A DNA stretch of 64,000 nucleotides from CAVVZJ01 sp963752755 (GTDB lineage: Bacteria; Planctomycetota; Planctomycetia; Isosphaerales; Isosphaeraceae). The translations under genes were made by a program, and so were the position numbers. The notes beneath the pieces are model-generated. The model searched no databases. It was not told the origin of the DNA and saw only the letters and a list, made by a program, of their open reading frames with translations. This document shows positions 37,574 to 45,258 of the stretch, in pieces; position 1 is the stretch's first letter; each line of letters begins with the position of its first letter. The stretch spans positions 124,001-188,000 of the forward strand of contig CAVVZJ010000017.1 of NCBI GenBank assembly GCA_963752755.1, read 5' to 3'.

Positions 37574-38272
37574 GTGAACGTCTATCAACGACGACTTCAG
37601 GCCGACTGGGAGGCCGTCCGCAAGGCATTGGAGGGGAACCCGCTGATTCAGATCGCCGGCACGGCGGGCAACCCGCCGCAGAGGTATCACGTCCTGTACC
37701 GGGTCCGCGGACTAGAGGAGCGGGCGGACGGGGAGGTCGTGGAGAAGGACGAGCACGTCGCTGAGATCACCTTGCTGAGGTCATATCCGAGGCAGGCGCC
37801 CTTGTGCCGGATGCTCACACCGGTCTTCCATCCGAACATCGCGCCACACGCCATCTGCATCGGCGACCACTGGTCGGCCGGCGAGTCGCTCGTCGCGATT
37901 CTGGTACGGATCGGGGAGATGCTATCCTTCCAGAGCTACAACACCAAGAGCCCGCTCAACGGTGCTGCGGCGGCCTGGGTCGAGGAGAATCTGGAGCGAC
38001 TGCCGATCGACCCAAGGCCGTTGACCGTCGCGGCACCCCTCCCTTCCCCACCTCCGGCTCCATCGCCCCCATTGTCCCCAACAACCCAAAGCCCGCAACG
38101 CTCTCCAGCGCCTTCGGCACCGAGGGCGATCGCGACCGCGGCGGAGATCGTCTTCAAATGCCCCAAGTGTCTGACGAAACTCAGCGCCGAGCGCGAGCAT
38201 GCCGGACTGGAGATCACCTGTCCGTCCTGCGGCACCGGCCTCCGTATCCCCAACCCGAGGGGAGTGGCCTGA
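37574..38272 (+). CDS. E2-like ubiquitin-conjugating (UBC) protein with C-terminal zinc ribbon
   Basis: 232 aa, GTG start with AAGAGGGA upstream. UBC fold: helix 1 QRRLQADWEAVRKALEG, beta sheet with YHVLYRVRGL, ITLLRSYPRQAPLCRML (YPxxxP), HPN triad H86-P87-N88 in PVFHPNIAPHAICIGDHW, catalytic C95 seven residues after N88, W100, then SFQSYNTKSPLNGAAAAWVE as the C-terminal helices. A Pro-rich linker joins to a zinc ribbon (FKCPKCLTKLSAER, CPSCGTGLRIP). Would accept the modifier from the E1. Last gene of the operon; repeat copy C begins within 10 bp of its stop. Confidence 0.88.
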   Translation: MNVYQRRLQADWEAVRKALEGNPLIQIAGTAGNPPQRYHVLYRVRGLEERADGEVVEKDEHVAEITLLRSYPRQAPLCRMLTPVFHPNIAPHAICIGDHWSAGESLVAILVRIGEMLSFQSYNTKSPLNGAAAAWVEENLERLPIDPRPLTVAAPLPSPPPAPSPPLSPTTQSPQRSPAPSAPRAIATAAEIVFKCPKCLTKLSAEREHAGLEITCPSCGTGLRIPNPRGVA

Positions 38273-38279
38273 GCGACTG

Positions 38280-38334
38280 TCTCGCGACGCGTTTGGGACG
38301 CTTCTGAAATGCGTTGGTGACGCTCAGGGGACGC
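38280..38334 (-). repeat. 11-bp tandem array (5 units) in copy C
   Basis: Five units in strict 11-bp register on the minus strand, the last ending 8 bp from the E2 stop codon; a sixth, poorer unit would overlap the stop. Confidence 0.7.
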
Positions 38335-38500
38335 GCTTCGGGGCGGAAAATCACGCGTCGTAAGTTCCTGCGAGGCAAGGATTCCGGGCAACAACCGCTA
38401 CATTTTGACGTTCGTTCGGCGCGGGACGCAGTCGGACGGCGTGAACCGAATCGCGGAAAACCAGCACGACTTCCAGAGCGGATTGCCAAGGAGCTCGTTC
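38280..38500 (-). repeat. Dispersed element, copy C
   Basis: Minus strand: head with CTCCTTGGCAATCCG (38481-38495) and GCCGAACGAACGTCAAAATG (38401-38420), 67-bp spacer, then 11-mers GCGTCCCCTGA, GCGTCACCAAC, GCATTTCAGAA, GCGTCCCAAAC, GCGTCGCGAGA (38280-38334). Same spacing as copies A and B. It lacks the TATAAT-like start and the AAACAAAGCGAT end. It fills most of the gap after the E2 gene. Confidence 0.7.
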
Positions 38501-38583
38501 CCGTCGATTCCGGGGTGACAAGGAGTCTACGACGTGGGCTGCGGTCGTGCGAACAATGGCCCCGGCAATTTCCGGCAGGGCCC

Positions 38584-39024
38584 TCACCGCCACCGGCCTC
38601 TGTGGGACTTCCGCTCGATCCTGTGGATCCGCGCCGTCGGGTCAGGCGAGGTGGTTGCCGACCGCCGTTTGCGATAGGCAGCGCGGTCGAAAGCGGACAG
38701 GCTCAGCCATTCGCCGCCGTGGAGATGGAACGTCTGCTCGTCGAGCGTCTGGTCCCCCTGGCTGAGTCGCAAGCGGTGTTCACCCGAGGGTAGCTCGCAG
38801 ACAATCGGCTCTCGGTTGTCGTGGACGCGGAACGTCTTCGGCCCGATCTGGAGCCGGACGTCACGGTCGACAACGTGGACTACCACAGTTCCCCGGGTCG
38901 GCCCGACGCTGGAGACAACCCAGGCAAGCATGATCAAACCCAGAACGCCGCTGCCCACAAGTCGTAGAACCTTCTGGAGCAGATAGTTCTGGAACAACAA
39001 GCTGAACAATCCGGAACCCAGCAT
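38584..39024 (-). CDS. Single-pass membrane protein with PEGA-like domain
   Basis: 146 aa. N-terminal hydrophobic helix (VLRLVGSGVLGLIMLAWVVS), then a short beta domain of the PEGA/carboxypeptidase-regulatory type: GTVVVHVVDRDVRLQIGPKT, EPIVCELPSGEHRLRLSQGD, FHLHGGEWLSLSAFD. Such domains often follow serine/threonine kinases in planctomycetes; here it stands alone. C-terminal tail is Arg rich. No recognised catalytic residue. The start at 39024 is the only sensible ATG. Confidence 0.6.
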   Translation of the reverse strand: MLGSGLFSLLFQNYLLQKVLRLVGSGVLGLIMLAWVVSSVGPTRGTVVVHVVDRDVRLQIGPKTFRVHDNREPIVCELPSGEHRLRLSQGDQTLDEQTFHLHGGEWLSLSAFDRAAYRKRRSATTSPDPTARIHRIERKSHRGRWR

Positions 39025-39314
39025 GAGAAACCTTCGCGATTCGGGCCAGGGCGGTTGAAGATGGTGTCTCTGGAAAGGTTGGCGCGCATTTCGTCATTGG
39101 CGACGAAATGCGGAGTCGGAGTCGATCGGATACTTGCGTGCAAGGTATCAAATTCGATCAAAGCGCGTCCGGTATATTTAACAAAGGTTGGATTTTGGTT
39201 CCATGCCCGTTGCCAGAAGACAACGCTCTTGAAGGCGGGGAGACGATCAGGCGGTCGAGGATGGCGAGGGAGGTAGGTTCGCTCGAGGATCGGTGGGGAT
39301 GAGTCGCTCTCGGA

Positions 39315-40115
39315 TCAGGGCTTCTTATGCTGAGCCTTCGTGCGTGCCTCGGCGGCTTCCTTCTGGGCGCGGCCGGTCATGGGGACGAAGAGGGTGGGCT
39401 TGAGCTTCTCGCCAACGAGCTGGCCGTCTTTCTTGACGTAGCGATAGAGGGACTGGTCGTAACGACTGCCGACCGGGATGAGCAGGCGGCCGCCCTCCTT
39501 GAGCTGGGCGACCAGGGGAGGCGGGATCTTCTCGGGAGCGCAGGTGACGATGATGGCGTCGAAGGGTGCGGCCTCGGGCCAGCCGGCGTAGCCGTCACCG
39601 TGGCGGGTGTGGATGTTGTCGTAGCCGAGGCTCTTGATGAGCTGTGTGGCACGCTCGCTCAAGGGCTTGTGGATCTCGACGGAATAGACGTCGCGGACCA
39701 GCCGGGAGAGGATCGACGCCTGGTAACCCGAGCCGGTGCCGACCTCATAGACCTTGTCGGTGGGCCTGGGATCGAGCGCCTCGGTCATGAAGGCGACGTC
39801 GTAAGTCGGTGTGATCGTCTGACCTTCGCCGATCTGGATCGACTCGTCCTCGTAGGCCTGGTGACGCGACTTCAGCGGCACGAACAGGTGCCGAGGGACG
39901 GTCCGGAAGGCGTTCAGGACCCTCTCGTTCTTGATCCCGCGCTCGACCAGGTGTCGCTCGACCATCCGGTTCCGGGCTGCGGCGTATCGGTCTTCGGTCG
40001 AAAGGGACTTTTCCTGAGCCTTCGGCGGATCGTCGGCTTGAGCGAGCAGGGAGCCGCACACGAGGCCGGCCATCATGGCGCAAATGCCAATATAGCTGAA
40101 AGTTCGGGAGATCAT
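39315..40115 (-). CDS. pcm: Protein-L-isoaspartate O-methyltransferase, exported form
   Basis: Repairs L-isoaspartyl residues by SAM-dependent methylation. From ATG 40115 (GGGAGGG upstream) an N-terminal signal peptide runs to about residue 27 (YIGICAMMAGLVCGSLLAQA), unusual because the usual PCMT is cytoplasmic. Family blocks: NAFRTVPRHLFVPL, GEGQTITPTYDVAFMTEAL, KVYEVGTGSGYQASILS (SAM loop), VYSVEIHKPLSERA, PFDAIIVTCAPEKIPPPLV. Length 266 aa including the signal. A periplasmic repair role is inferred. Confidence 0.9.
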   Translation of the reverse strand: MISRTFSYIGICAMMAGLVCGSLLAQADDPPKAQEKSLSTEDRYAAARNRMVERHLVERGIKNERVLNAFRTVPRHLFVPLKSRHQAYEDESIQIGEGQTITPTYDVAFMTEALDPRPTDKVYEVGTGSGYQASILSRLVRDVYSVEIHKPLSERATQLIKSLGYDNIHTRHGDGYAGWPEAAPFDAIIVTCAPEKIPPPLVAQLKEGGRLLIPVGSRYDQSLYRYVKKDGQLVGEKLKPTLFVPMTGRAQKEAAEARTKAQHKKP

Positions 40116-40386
40116 CGGGCCCTCCCGGGGAGGTTCGAGGTGGACGGTCGAGGAACGCAGGGACAGCTTTTGAGGAAAATATACGGCTTCTGGCCCTGGA
40201 TCGCTACCTTGTCGATTCTCAGGCTTCAGATGGCTGGTCCTCATGCGGGCCGAGAAAGCCGAGAGATCCGGAGATTCCGGGAAACTTCGTGGCCCTTACG
40301 ATCGTAGTTGGATAAGATGACGAAGAAGCCCGAATGGGCTGGAAGTCCTTCCGCGGAAACCTGGAACGGTCGGAGAGACGAATTTG

Positions 40387-40842
40387 ATGAGCGGGCTGGT
40401 ATTGATGGTCGGAATGGTCCTTGGAGCTCCAGCCGATGGTGCGGCGACGCAGCCGCGTGAGGTCACGAGGACGGGTACGGTCGTCGAGCTGGCTGAGGTC
40501 TTCGAGGACCAGGGGGTCGAGGCTGACGAGAAGCCGATCGCCGATCAGGTGGTCTTGAAGGGAGAGGAGGGCACGGTCACCCCCTTGGTGCTGAACAGTG
40601 CGAGCCGGGCGCTCTTCCGCGACGAGCGGTTGCGGGGACGACGGACGGAGGTGATGGGCTGGCTCCGCGAGGGTTTGCCCTACCTGGAGGTTGTTACGTT
40701 TCGGGTGGAGGAGCAAGGAACGCTCCGGACGCCCGAATACCATTGTGACATCTGCGAAATCAGCGTACGTTACCCGCAGGTCTGTCCGTGTTGCCAGGGG
40801 CCGATGGAGCTGCGCTACAAGCCGGCTCCGGGGGCTCGCTAG
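40387..40842 (+). CDS. Exported hypothetical protein with C-terminal zinc ribbon
   Basis: 151 aa. Short hydrophobic N-terminus (MSGLVLMVGMVLGAPADGAA), suggestive of a signal peptide, then a beta-rich domain (TVVELAEVFEDQGVEADEKP, LVLNSASRALFRDERLRGRR) and a C-terminal CxxC pair (YHCDICEISV, VCPCC). Small exported zinc-ribbon proteins of this type are frequent in planctomycetes; no function known. ATG 40387 preferred to TTG 40384. Confidence 0.65.
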   Translation: MSGLVLMVGMVLGAPADGAATQPREVTRTGTVVELAEVFEDQGVEADEKPIADQVVLKGEEGTVTPLVLNSASRALFRDERLRGRRTEVMGWLREGLPYLEVVTFRVEEQGTLRTPEYHCDICEISVRYPQVCPCCQGPMELRYKPAPGAR

Positions 40843-41001
40843 GCGGCGTCGATAGGAACGGATCGGTGTTTCTCTTGCTGTCGGCGACGAAGCCGGACGC
40901 CCGGCCGGGTGGCAATCCGGTGAAGCGCGGCGTCTCGTAGCTCCCCCCTCCCCACACCTCCACCCAACGACCGACGGCGGCGGCAACCGCCGGGGATAGC
41001 C

Positions 41002-42211
41002 ATGATGGATACTCCCAACCTCCTGCTGGGGCTGGTCGCGGTCATCGCCGTCGTCTCGACCTTGGGCGCGATGGGCGCGCTCTTCTGGTTGACGAGGGGC
41101 CGGAAGAACCTGCCGGATCACACGCCGCCGGTGACGATCCTCAAGCCATTGAAGGGGCTCGACGAGGGTTTGGAGGTGAACCTCCGCAGCTTCTTCGAGC
41201 AGGATTACCCGGAGTTCCAGCTCCTCTTCGGCGTGGCCGAGGCGAAGGACCCCGCGATCGCGGTCGTGCAGAAGCTGATGGCCGAGTACCCCGAGCGCGA
41301 CGCGCGGCTGGTCGTTGGCACGCCGGCCTTCGGCCTGAACCCGAAGGTCGAAAACCTGGCGGCGATGTACCCGCTTCCGCAAGCATGACGTGATCCTGAT
41401 CAGCGACTCGAACGTCCGCGCCAAGCCAAATTACCTCCGCGAGACGGCCTGCTACCTGGCCGACCCGAGCGTCGGGCTGGTGACGAACATCTTCGCGGGC
41501 GTCGAGGAGAAGAAGCTGGGGGCAACGCTGGAGAACCTCCAGCTCAACGGCTTCGTCGCGGGCAACTTCGCGGCGGCCTTCGCGATGCGGATCACCTGCG
41601 TCGTGGGCAAGTCGATGATGATGCCGGTCAAGGCCCTCGAAGCGATCGGCGGCCTGGCCGCCGCGCGGAACCTGCTGGCCGAGGACCAGGCCGTCGGCGT
41701 GAAGGTCCGCAAGGCGGGCTACCGGATCGCGTTGAGCCACCACGTCATCGACAACGTCAACGAGTCGCGCGACCTGAAGTGGTTCCTCAACCGCCACTCC
41801 CGCTGGCTGAAGATCCGCTACCAGATGGCCCGCCCGACGTTCCTGATGGAACCCCTCGCGAACCTGACCACCGTCGGCCTCGTCTGGGCCCTCTCCGGCG
41901 ACTCCGGCCTTGCCTGGGGCGGCCTGGCGATCCTCGTCGGCCTCGGCGTCTTCCGCGACGCCATCCAGACCCGCTGGCTCCGCGGCACCTTCCCCCGCGG
42001 TCGCGACCTGCTGCTCAGCCCGGTCAAGGACCTGTTCATGCTGCCGATCTGGCTCGACGCCCTGGTCAGCCGCAAGATCCACTGGCGTGGCCACAAGCTG
42101 ATGGTCGGCCGGTTCACGCGGCTGCGGGTGGCTCGGGTGCCGAGGGAGGTCCGCAAGCGGGTCCGTCGGGTGAAGAAGTTCCGGTCGAGGCCGTTCGAGG
42201 AGAGGGGCTGA
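41002..42211 (+). pseudogene. Ceramide-glucosyltransferase-like / HpnI-type glycosyltransferase, one frame break
   Basis: GT21-type membrane glycosyltransferase, the family of HpnI (hopanoid N-acetylglucosaminyl transfer) and ceramide glucosyltransferase. N-terminal TM (LLLGLVAVIAVVSTLGAMGA), PPVTILKPLKGLDEGLEVNL, FGVAEAKDPA, then a break at about 41375: one extra C (TACCCGC for TACCGC) turns MYRFRKHDVILISDSNVRA out of frame. Later blocks: GLVTNIFAGV, EDQAVGVKV, FLNRHSRWLKIRYQM (the QXXRW-like region). C-terminal TM segments follow. A homopolymer C indel could be an assembly error. Confidence 0.78.
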
Positions 42212-42212
42212 G
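42137..42212 (+). repeat. 76-bp direct repeat, unit 1 (3' end of glycosyltransferase gene)
   Basis: Covers the last codons of the glycosyltransferase gene (GAGGTCCGCAAGCGGGT to GAGAGGGGCTGAG). Repeated at 43956-44031 with 6 mismatches by my alignment. Together they bracket a ~1.7-kb segment. Confidence 0.8.
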
Positions 42213-42388
42213 AAGGGCAGGGCTACGACGGCTGAAATAGACCCACGTTTTTGTCGATATGGGCTTCGGTCGCGGTGGACAAAAGGAGATCGGCTCAACG
42301 AGGAAACGTCGGACTGGAGTAGGAAGTTTCCCACCCGCTCGGTTCAGAGATTTCTCGTTCGACATTATTCTTGCGACAAGAGGAAGTG

Positions 42389-43009
42389 ATGGCGACTTTC
42401 GATCTAGGCATTTTCTATGAGCCTCACCCGGATGAATTGGCAGAAATGTCTGATGCAATTGTTGATTTAACGGGCGACGAACCCCAGAAGGAGCAAGTAG
42501 TTGGCTTTGCCGGTCCAAACGATGTTGTGCAAATCCTGATTGATGCGGAGAACTGGCAAAAGGTCTTGCTTGCAATTGGAACGGTGTTTGGTTGGTTCGT
42601 TCTGCACTTCTCTCAGGAACTTGGCAAACTTGCCGCGGCTGATGTATGGAAGGATAAGAGTAAATACTATGAAGTGCTTAGGAAGACCTCGGCGGCTCCA
42701 TTCCATCGACTCATGAGAGCCATTCAAGCACTACGGGCTAAGCATCAGACCGTTTCGGTGGCCGTCAAGGTTCCTGGTACACCAAGAAATGCGGGCTTGG
42801 TGCTCGCTTCGGATGATCCTGCTGAGGTCGCCTGGCAGATTTGCAACGTGGTCCGATGCTCGGTCGAGATTCGCGCGATTGTTTTGGCAACACGGCAAGC
42901 CAATCCCGACTCGCCTCCCACTACTGGAGATAATCCAGATATGAGTATTGTCATAGAAACCCTCGATGACGGTCGAGTGCGGGTTTTGGGCGAAATTATC
43001 GATAAATGA
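42389..43009 (+). CDS. Hypothetical protein of lower GC content (206 aa)
   Basis: No domain recognised. Start ATG 42389 with GAGGAAG upstream. A hydrophobic helix occurs near residues 60-75 (LLAIGTVFGWFVLHFSQEL), and the rest is mixed alpha/beta with TVSVAVKVPGTPRNAG and CSVEIRAIVLATRQ. Base composition is visibly more AT rich, with codons such as TTG, AAA, ATT, than the surrounding genes, suggesting recent acquisition. Lies inside the segment bracketed by the 76-bp repeats. Function unknown; possibly an accessory or defence-island type gene. Confidence 0.6.
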   Translation: MATFDLGIFYEPHPDELAEMSDAIVDLTGDEPQKEQVVGFAGPNDVVQILIDAENWQKVLLAIGTVFGWFVLHFSQELGKLAAADVWKDKSKYYEVLRKTSAAPFHRLMRAIQALRAKHQTVSVAVKVPGTPRNAGLVLASDDPAEVAWQICNVVRCSVEIRAIVLATRQANPDSPPTTGDNPDMSIVIETLDDGRVRVLGEIIDK

Positions 43010-43134
43010 ATGTGGGTGGCCGTGACAACCCCCCTTCCCCCTGATCGGAGCTTGCCTGGACGTGCCAGCCACCGACCGGGGCACGCTCGAAGACTCGCTA
43101 TGCCCCGGCCACACTGCTGCTACGGAGAATCAAG

Positions 43135-43353
43135 ATGACGCAGTTGCTGGAGCACGCGATCGACGAGGTGCGAAAGTTGCTGGCCCCGGAACAAGATGCC
43201 ATCGCCAGGCTGATCCTCGATCAGATCGCTGATGATCGGGCCTGGGACGAGGCGTTCGCACGCTCGCAGGATCAACTCGCACGGCTCGCCGACAAGGCCC
43301 GCGATCAGATCGCCGCCGGGCGCGTCCGGCCTTTGTCCCGGCGCGAGCCGTGA
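43135..43353 (+). CDS. Antitoxin-like protein of a type II toxin-antitoxin pair
   Basis: 72 aa. Helical and acidic/basic: LLEHAIDEVRKLLAPEQD, ILDQIADDRAWDEAFARSQ, DQLARLADKARDQIAAGRVR. This matches small antitoxins that pair with RelE/ParE-type toxins (RxWDEAFARSQ). GGAG precedes the ATG. The stop overlaps the toxin GTG (GTGA), the classic antitoxin-first arrangement. Intact. Confidence 0.72.
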   Translation: MTQLLEHAIDEVRKLLAPEQDAIARLILDQIADDRAWDEAFARSQDQLARLADKARDQIAAGRVRPLSRREP

Positions 43354-43621
43354 ACTCGCAGCTCACCGAGGACTTCCTGGCCTGCTATGCCCGTCTGCAG
43401 GCGTCAGTCCGCGAGCAGGCGAGGCGGGCTTACCGGCTCTGGCGGGCCGACCCGACGCATCCCGGCGTGCAGTTCAAGCGCGTCCACGCGACCGAACCGA
43501 TCTTCTCGGCAGGCGTGTCGGGATCGGCTGGCGGGCATTGGGACTCCTGGAGGGGGACACGGTCCGTTGGTTCTGAATCGGGTCGCATGCCGATTACGAT
43601 GCCCTGCTGGCCAGTCTCTAG
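43350..43621 (+). pseudogene. RelE/ParE-like toxin, decayed
   Basis: Starts with GTG coupled to the antitoxin: VREQARRAYRLWRADPTHPG, VQFKRVHATEPIF, then a frame change near 43510 to RVGIGWRALGLLEGDTVRWF, followed by TGA at 43574 where the family has Trp (WFWIGSHADYD), then IGSHADYDALLASL to TAG 43621. One frameshift and one nonsense codon make it non-functional. Confidence 0.68.
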
Positions 43622-43663
43622 AATGCGGGCAGGCCACTCGCCCAGAGATGCAACGGAGGGGAT

Positions 43664-44290
43664 ATGCTGCGATACTTCTGCTCGGCGAACCTCTGGCTCC
43701 TCTTCAGCCTCGTGCTAATCCTGGGTAAGAGCGATAACGGGGCGTATGGCTCACGTCGCTATACGTTCTTCGGGGCCGGCTCAGGCCTGGACAATCCGAT
43801 CTACAACAGCCTCATCTTCATCGGCCTAGCCGCGGCCGTCGCTTGCGCCGTGCTGGCGTTCGTGACGCGGCGATGGAGTATCGGGCCGGTCGAGGCGAAC
43901 GCGAGTGAGTCCCGGCGTCCGGGCGGACACGGTGTCGACACGGCGGGCGGACCAGGTGCCGCGGGAGGTCCGCAAGCGGGCCCGCCGGGTGCGGAAATTC
44001 CGGTCGAGGCCGTTCGAGGAGAGGGGCTGAGGAAAGCTGGATTGTGGGCGTTCGACGGCTCGGCAGCGAAAGGCTGGGTGGCATGCCACTCGGCCATGGC
44101 AGAAAAATTCTCTCAAGTTTTGCTTTATCAAGATTTTTTGACTGCTCTTCCGTATAATCTATTGTGGCGCCAGAGCGCGTTCACGCCGGGCCACCGAAGC
44201 GAGGAGGATGACACCGGAGTGTGGGTCCTAACGGCAGTCGAGGGGGGGGTGGACTGTGTGGGAGCATCAGGTGGGACGGATCGACTTTGA
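43664..44290 (+). CDS. Small membrane protein with chimeric tail
   Basis: The first ~80 residues are a plausible protein with two hydrophobic helices (LRYFCSANLWLLFSLVLILG and IYNSLIFIGLAAAVACAVLA). After RRWSIGPVEAN the frame enters low-similarity sequence and then passes through the second 76-bp repeat (unit 2), out of its original frame. The end at 44290 is therefore probably a product of the rearrangement, not the ancestral stop. No function known. Confidence 0.45.
   Translation: MLRYFCSANLWLLFSLVLILGKSDNGAYGSRRYTFFGAGSGLDNPIYNSLIFIGLAAAVACAVLAFVTRRWSIGPVEANASESRRPGGHGVDTAGGPGAAGGPQAGPPGAEIPVEAVRGEGLRKAGLWAFDGSAAKGWVACHSAMAEKFSQVLLYQDFLTALPYNLLWRQSAFTPGHRSEEDDTGVWVLTAVEGGVDCVGASGGTDRL
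43956..44031 (+). repeat. 76-bp direct repeat, unit 2 (orphan copy)
   Basis: Near-copy of 42137-42212, ending at the same GAGAGGGGCTGAG. Here it is not attached to a glycosyltransferase gene, which shows the upstream copy is the parent. Confidence 0.8.
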
Positions 44291-44693
44291 CGAGCCACTT
44301 GCGGAGCTCGTGCAGCGGGGGTGGCGGTTCCAGGAGACCGCCCCGATCCCCCGGGTCCGGGACGGTGGCTGCTGGGCCGTCATCGGGGATCACGGCGAGG
44401 CCCGGGTCCGGGCCGACTGCTCCGAGCAGCGGGAGGCGTGGGCCGAGGTCGTGCGGCTCGCCCTCTTGGTGAGTTGCGACGGGGAACTCGCCCGGCTGAG
44501 GTTGGCGGGGTGGTCTTTCTCCGAGCACCCGACAGCCCGGCAGAGCGGCCGCGTCGGCTGGGTGATCAGCGGTTCACGGGGTGATCGGCGCATCCAGGTC
44601 GTGGACGACGACCGCCTCGACGCCTGGGGCGAGGCGCTGATCCTGGTCGCTGTGGCGGAGCCGCTCGCATCCGAATCAGCGCCAAGTAGGTAG
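44256..44693 (+). CDS. Hypothetical protein (145 aa)
   Basis: Begins with GTG 44256, MWEHQVGRIDFDEPLAELVQ, and contains AWAEVVRLALLVSCDGELAR and GDRRIQVVDDDRLDAWGEAL. The repeated WAEV/WGEA pattern suggests two related halves. No known domain, signal or TM. Composition matches the genome. Translation is unproven; included because the frame is open, with sensible codon use. Confidence 0.4.
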   Translation: MWEHQVGRIDFDEPLAELVQRGWRFQETAPIPRVRDGGCWAVIGDHGEARVRADCSEQREAWAEVVRLALLVSCDGELARLRLAGWSFSEHPTARQSGRVGWVISGSRGDRRIQVVDDDRLDAWGEALILVAVAEPLASESAPSR

Positions 44694-44700
44694 TAGGTAG

Positions 44701-44737
44701 GGTGGGTCAGGCTCGCGCGAGCGAGCCGCAACCCACC
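44701..44737 (+). repeat. REP-like palindrome
   Basis: GGTGGGTCAGGCTCGC / GCGAGCCGCAACCCACC: stems GGTGGGT-ACCCACC and GGCTCGC-GCGAGCC around a GCGA loop. Similar GTAGGGTGGGT palindromes are common extragenic repeats in several phyla. Confidence 0.65.
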
Positions 44738-44797
44738 GATGCGGATCGGAGCTGGTGGATGGTCCATCGCGGTGCGTCGTTGCCCCACCGACCCGGC

Positions 44798-44880
44798 CGG
44801 GTGGCATGCCCAGGTCCTCGTGGGCATGGACTTCGCTCGCAACGGCCAACATGCCCACGAGGACCTGGGCATGCCACCCG
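44798..44880 (+). repeat. 31-bp perfect inverted repeat
   Basis: Left arm 44798-44828 (starts CGGGTGGCATGCCCAGG), 21-nt loop, right arm 44850-44880, exact reverse complement. GGTGGCATGCCC/GTGGGCATG-type palindromes look like dispersed extragenic elements; a partial copy lies at 44074-44090. Confidence 0.75.
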
Positions 44881-44899
44881 TTTGGAGGTCGGATCGACG

Positions 44900-45190
44900 A
44901 TGGCCTTCACTCCCATCCACGTCAATCGGCCGGGGATCGTCACGCTGGCGATCGCCTTCGGGGTCGCGATCGGGGGCGGGGCCCTGGTTGGGATCACGGC
45001 GGAGGGGCCGTTGATGATGATCGCGGGGCCGCTTTGCCTGGTGATGGACCTGGGCTATCGCTTCAGCCGGCCGGAACGGGGATGGTTCCAGCCGGGCGCG
45101 GGAGGGGCGATGTTCTTCATCCCCGTGTGGGTCTTCGGGATCTTCTGGCTGGTGCTGGGCGTGGTGGACACGATCCAGGGTCGCGGCTGA
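44900..45190 (+). CDS. Small membrane protein (96 aa)
   Basis: Three hydrophobic segments (GIVTLAIAFGVAIGGGALVG, PLMMIAGPLCLVMDLGY, AMFFIPVWVFGIFWLVLGVV). No enzymatic motif. ATG 44900 chosen. Followed in the same direction after 68 bp by another small membrane protein; they may be co-transcribed. Function unknown. Confidence 0.6.
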   Translation: MAFTPIHVNRPGIVTLAIAFGVAIGGGALVGITAEGPLMMIAGPLCLVMDLGYRFSRPERGWFQPGAGGAMFFIPVWVFGIFWLVLGVVDTIQGRG

Positions 45191-45258
45191 GCGCGGCGGG
45201 TGGCCGACACGGGTGGGGGTTGGGGGTTCATTCCGAAACTCGGGCGGCGGGGTGACTC

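Noticed and set aside
31453..38272. Bil or CBASS type II antiviral operon
   Set aside because: No cyclic-nucleotide synthase or effector is present, and FHA, RING and membrane zinc-ribbon genes do not belong to those sets. Defence is possible but unsupported.
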